Positions 62,698 through 64,000 of a DNA stretch of 64,000 bases are shown here, in pieces. This stretch comes from Mastigocoleus testarum BC008 (GTDB lineage: Bacteria; Cyanobacteriota; Cyanobacteriia; Cyanobacteriales; Nostocaceae), in NCBI RefSeq assembly GCF_001456025.1, contig NZ_LMTZ01000096.1:235866-299865 (forward strand), read 5' to 3'. Below the pieces are notes generated by a model. The model ran no database searches. It worked only from the letters and a program-made list of their open reading frames with translations, and had not been told where the DNA came from. How positions within the stretch are numbered: the stretch's first letter is position 1; each line of letters starts with the position of its first letter. The translations under genes and the position numbers were made by a program.

Positions 62698-63633
62698 TCA
62701 ACCACTTGTACTGTTAGCCATCCGAGAGGGTAGAAAGCCTGGATAACATTCCTTCCGGCGTTTATTTCGTCGCAATATTCGTTTTTCTACCAATTCTAGA
62801 CGACGCTGAAAATTTGTGAGAACTTTAATTGCTCGCGGATCTTGAAAACTGTTAGCACCAAAATCTGTAAATGCTTTTGGATCGTACTTGGTACCGACGC
62901 TTGCAATAGGATTAAGCTGGGCAAAAGTTCGGGTTACATCGGGTAGAAAACTAGTCAGGCTATCTTCATTATCAAACATTCCTTTTTCTTGAGGAATAGG
63001 TTTATAGATAGATCCGGGCATATTAGGAATGAAAGCCATATATTGATATTGAGTCCAAGCAATTGCTGAGTGTTGTGGACCAGCAATGAAAATTATTTGT
63101 GTCAACAGGTCAATCAACTGGTTGCGGTTAGTAATTTGCTCCGGTAAGGAAACTACACCAAAACCTCCATCACTAATCGATTTTCTTAATACCTGTAGCC
63201 AATTTTGTAGTTCAAAATCCTCACGCACATCTCTATTGGATCTGTAGTAAATACTGATATATTCACTGACGTAGTCCTCTAGAGTACCCCAGAGCAACAA
63301 CCCATCATCCCGATAAGGAAAATCTCGCAACATAGAACGGTCATCCACACCACGCAAATGTAAATTCCTGGGAAACGCAAACTTGCTGAAGTTACCGAAC
63401 AGTTCCGACACACCCCTATCCGCAAGATTGAGTGAGCTTTCTAGAGCACCTACAAAAAATGTTTCCACAAATCCCCCTGGATTTATAAGCCGCTCATCAG
63501 CCAGAAAATTAACTGCCATAGTGAACTCAAAATGGGGTTTTAATAAAACATTAACCGGATGGCGAGCGGCTAATGAACGAACTGTTGCTAACGCAATTGG
63601 TTCCATCGAAAGATGAGTCTGACCCGAATGGCA
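62698..63633 (-). pseudogene. Lipoxygenase C-terminal fragment
   Basis: The frame matches the second half of the lipoxygenase iron-binding domain. Upstream of the first Met it continues as HSGQTHLSMEPIALAT, retaining the H-x4-H iron ligands, until a stop at 63634-63636; the whole N-terminal half is absent. Later ligands look altered: GPQHSAIAW has Ala where the family usually has Asn (or His) four residues after the third His, and the chain ends STSG, whereas lipoxygenases end in an iron-binding Ile. I interpret this as a decayed gene. The start at Met 63606 would produce a 302-residue protein lacking the first ligands. Confidence 0.8.
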
Positions 63634-63636
63634 CTA

Positions 63637-64000
63637 AGAAAAGCCACAAGCTATGCAAAATAAGCACTATAGCTTTTCAAGCAATTTAATAATTAAAGGA
63701 TAGTTTAGGAGGTTGTTCTTGATGCAATATCTTCACTTGGGGCCACGAATGGACAGCATGGAGCGATTGATCTGCAGGTTTCCGCTGTGCTAACGCTCCG
63801 CTACGCTACGCACCTACGATAAGCGGGGTTATCCATGCCGCAGGCACACTGTAGCGAATGGATGAAACAAGTATGTAAGGACGATGTAAAATTTGTTGTG
63901 GGTAGAAAAGCTTACTCGTTCATGAAATACTTTCTTTGATACGAGCAAGCCAACAGATAAATACTACTGTGACACTACGAGTACAAATCCTCAAGAATAA
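63637..64000. other. Region upstream of the lipoxygenase fragment, no gene seen
   Basis: A GC-rich degenerate repeat block with GCTCCGCTACGCTACGC occurs at about 63778-63850, similar to 3790-3930 and 16668-16707. The missing lipoxygenase N-terminus was not found here in any frame. The region may be the edge of an insertion or deletion. Confidence 0.5.

Overview
The window comes from a filamentous (Nostocales-type) cyanobacterium. The evidence is a plastid-type NDH-1 cluster (ndhA-I-G-E), the cytochrome b6f subunit PetL, KaiC-like and RppA/RppB-like proteins, an orthocaspase-type protein, many GCGATCGC (HIP1) octamers, and AT-rich spacers filled with heptanucleotide tandem arrays. No tRNA, rRNA or CRISPR array was seen. 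Several gene starts were moved inward from the longest open frame where a ribosome-binding site or family N-terminus supports it.

Layout. 0-3.7 kb: the ndhA(partial)-ndhI-ndhG-ndhE operon followed after 6 bp by NAD kinase. 4-10 kb: an HtrA/Deg protease, an EamA transporter and a GH65 disaccharide phosphorylase. 10.3-14.8 kb: an accessory-looking locus with an HTH-NACHT STAND ATPase, a small Cys-rich membrane protein and a Ser/Thr kinase; the last two share a duplicated ~90 bp leader. 14.9-21.4 kb: an RND efflux set (RND pump, small membrane protein, HlyD-type adaptor, TetR regulator) with two near-identical palindromic operators, one before the adaptor and one before tetR. 21.6-27 kb: a lipoprotein-like methyltransferase, an APC permease and an RppA/RppB-like two-component pair with a divergent small membrane protein. 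27.2-35.1 kb: mostly core genes (sat, coaD overlapping a DivIVA-like gene, lgt, cobM, a flavin-reductase-like protein) plus an orthocaspase whose catalytic His and Cys are replaced by Tyr and Ser.

35.9-42.8 kb: a tight KaiC-like ATPase / receiver / histidine-kinase operon, an MIF-type tautomerase, NurA, and a broken gene in which a PhnD-type binding domain and a histidine-kinase core lie in different frames. 42.9-51.4 kb: a TpsB outer-membrane transporter, an IS630 fragment, an HTH/GrpE-like protein, petL (31 codons), bioB, and a two-gene operon of a PstS-like binding protein and a histidine kinase that parallels the broken fusion. 51.8-64 kb: mutL, an adenosine-deaminase family gene, a CHASE3-like/PAS hybrid kinase, a ~2 kb AT-rich gap with one candidate small RNA, a stand-alone receiver, uvrC, and a decayed lipoxygenase C-terminal fragment.

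Themes. Signal transduction is dense (four intact histidine kinases plus one broken, three receivers, one Ser/Thr kinase, one NACHT ATPase). Short repeats are abundant: at least ten heptamer arrays, three copies of one GC-rich hairpin, and several MITE-like inverted-repeat elements, one of them inside a heptamer array. The best candidates for something new are the NACHT / Cys-rich protein / kinase locus with its duplicated leader, the KaiC-like three-gene operon, and the paired intact and broken 'binding protein plus histidine kinase' modules.
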